This document shows positions 62,723 to 64,000 of a stretch of DNA of 64,000 nucleotides, piece after piece. A program made the position numbers and the translations under genes. Source of the stretch: Solidesulfovibrio magneticus RS-1 (GTDB lineage: Bacteria; Desulfobacterota; Desulfovibrionia; Desulfovibrionales; Desulfovibrionaceae). The notes below the pieces were generated by a model. It did no database searches, was not told where the DNA came from, and saw only the letters and a program-made list of their open reading frames with translations. The DNA is taken from NCBI RefSeq assembly GCF_000010665.1, contig NC_012796.1, positions 1,951,501-2,015,500 of the forward strand. Reading direction: 5' to 3'. Position 1 is the first letter of the stretch. Every line of letters begins with the position of its first letter.

Positions 62723-64000
62723 CTAACCGACCGCGGTGATGCGCCGCACCACCCAGGTTTTGACGATCTGGGCCAGGCACATGTAGGCGAAGATGACCAG
62801 GGCGATAAACCCCCAATAATGGGCCGGCGGCACGACCAGGCCGAAGGAGGCGGCCAGGGGCGAGAAGGGCAGCCACACCCCCAAGGCGCAGATGGCCAGC
62901 GTCGTAAGCCCCAGCGGCAAGCTGGAGCGGCTTTGCAGGAAGGGAATGCGGTCCGTGCGGATGACGTGGACAATGAGCGTCTGGGACAGCAGCGATTCGA
63001 TGAACCAGCCGGTCTGGAACAGCGCGGCGTTGTCCCAGGCATGGAAAACATGCAGTAAAATGAAGAACGTGACGTAGTCAAAGATGGAACTTACCGGGCC
63101 AAGCCAGACGATGTAGCGCCGGATGTCGTCGATGCGCCAGCGCCGGGGGGCCTTGACGATGTCGTCGTCCACGTTGTCCGTGGGAATGGCCGTCTGGGAG
63201 AAGTCGTACATGAGGTTGTTGACCAGGATCTGGATGGGCAGCATGGGCAGGAAGGGCAAAAAGGCGCTGGCCCCGAGCACGCTGAACATGTTGCCGAAGT
63301 TGGAACTGGCCCCCATGCGGATGTATTTGGTGATGTTGAAGAAAATCTTGCGGCCTTCGACCACGCCGTGCTCCAGCACGTGCAGGCTTTTTTCCAGCAA
63401 AATGATGTCGGCCGACTCCTTGGCCACGTCCACGGCCGAATCCACCGAGATGCCGACGTTGGCGGCCCGCAGGGCCGGGGCGTCGTTGATGCCGTCGCCC
63501 ATGAACCCGACCACATGGCCCCGGGCGCGAAGCGCGGCCACGATGGCTTCCTTTTGCATGGGATCGAGCTTGGCGAACACGTGGCAGCTCTCCACGGCCT
63601 CGGACAGCTCGGCCGGACGCATGGCCGCCACCATGTCGCCGGTGATGATGTGGTCCCCGGCGTCAAAACGCACTTCGCGGCAGATCTTGGCCGTGATGAC
63701 GGCATTGTCGCCGGTAACGATCTTGGGCTGGATGCCATGGGCCAGCATGGTGGCCAGGGCGTCGGCGGCGGTGTCCTTGGGTGGATCGAGGAAGGCCAGA
63801 TAGCCCATGAGGGTCAAGTCGGACTCGTCGGCCACGGCGAAGTCGTGGCGCGAACCGTCGACTTCCTTATAAGCCAGGGCCACCACCCGGAAACCGTCGT
63901 CGTTGAGTTCGTGGACCAACTCCTGCATGGTTTCGCGGTGGTCGGCGTCCAGGAGCGAGGTCACGCCGTCGTGGAGGCAGTCATGGCTTTTGGAGAAGAC
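62723..64000 (-). CDS. mgtA: Mg2+-importing P-type ATPase (MgtA type), 3' part
   Basis: The last ~425 residues of a P3B-type magnesium-import ATPase; the frame runs off the right edge. Visible parts are the end of the P domain (VGFMGDGINDAPALRAANVG, LMGYLAFLDPPK) and the C-terminal membrane domain (about six TM helices, with PMLPIQILVNNLMYDFSQ and FIESLLSQTLIVH). The phosphorylated DKTGT Asp and the N domain are outside the window. The C-terminal Mg-ATPase signature LPIQILVNNL is typical of MgtA/MgtB. Regulation sits at the missing 5' end. Confidence 0.92.
   Translation of the reverse strand, partial: VFSKSHDCLHDGVTSLLDADHRETMQELVHELNDDGFRVVALAYKEVDGSRHDFAVADESDLTLMGYLAFLDPPKDTAADALATMLAHGIQPKIVTGDNAVITAKICREVRFDAGDHIITGDMVAAMRPAELSEAVESCHVFAKLDPMQKEAIVAALRARGHVVGFMGDGINDAPALRAANVGISVDSAVDVAKESADIILLEKSLHVLEHGVVEGRKIFFNITKYIRMGASSNFGNMFSVLGASAFLPFLPMLPIQILVNNLMYDFSQTAIPTDNVDDDIVKAPRRWRIDDIRRYIVWLGPVSSIFDYVTFFILLHVFHAWDNAALFQTGWFIESLLSQTLIVHVIRTDRIPFLQSRSSLPLGLTTLAICALGVWLPFSPLAASFGLVVPPAHYWGFIALVIFAYMCLAQIVKTWVVRRITAVG

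Overview
The window is GC-rich bacterial chromosome, and its gene content points to a sulfate-reducing deltaproteobacterium of the Desulfovibrionaceae (Desulfovibrio/Solidesulfovibrio type). The strongest evidence is a complete qrcABCD menaquinone-reductase operon (57.7-62.5 kb), a desulfoferrodoxin-ferritin pair (7.4-8.3 kb), a molbindin, a class I acetyl-CoA synthetase and many sensory kinases and cyclases. No prophage, insertion sequence, CRISPR array or rRNA gene was seen. One tRNA (anticodon CAU) is present. Both ends cut a gene: a succinate-semialdehyde dehydrogenase-like ALDH on the left and an MgtA-type P-type ATPase on the right.

Layout. 0-7.2 kb: ALDH end, cell-wall amidase, a membrane protein, a dual-receiver response regulator - PBP1C - thiamine-binding protein operon, and a FlgO-like lipoprotein with a Pro-rich partner. 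7.4-9.6 kb: oxygen defence (dfx-ftn), a SagB-like nitroreductase and a DsrE protein. 9.7-20.2 kb: mutL, alr, an HhH-GPD glycosylase, an envC-ctp-deacetylase envelope cluster, and a CHASE2 cyclase with a FecR-like partner. 20.4-27.7 kb: mop, a diguanylate cyclase whose start lies behind a homopolymer frameshift, a YgiQ radical-SAM protein, a GltB-like protein, and an AT-rich, probably imported, histidine kinase. 27.8-38.8 kb: acs, a zinc-ribbon coiled-coil protein, Nif3, tRNA, an unusual thioredoxin reductase, a large hybrid kinase, and a WD40 - COG0523 GTPase pair. 39-50 kb: two small proteins (one behind a good Fur box), UspA, two acyltransferases, the nnr-CBS-tsaE-lysC-cimA run and an MBL hydrolase. 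50-57.5 kb: an NlpC/P60 + YkuD wall-enzyme pair, ASKHA ferredoxin-like activator + Rsm22 methyltransferase, rfbC and manC. 57.7-64 kb: qrcABCD and mgtA.

How the genes fit together. Much of the window serves the envelope: PBP1C, amidase, EnvC-like activator, Ctp protease, L,D-transpeptidase, NlpC/P60, alanine racemase, and the sugar-nucleotide genes rfbC/manC. Qrc carries electrons from periplasmic hydrogen/formate oxidation (via cytochrome c3) into menaquinone for sulfate respiration.

Beyond ordinary annotation, the points most worth a second look are: a Fur box over the promoter of an unknown 69-aa protein; a poly-T8 frameshift at the start of the diguanylate cyclase; hairpin-plus-T-run leaders placed right at the start codons of the COG0523 GTPase and Nif3 genes; a dispersed intergenic hairpin family almost always oriented the same way after gene 3' ends; and a thioredoxin reductase lacking the usual NADPH motifs.
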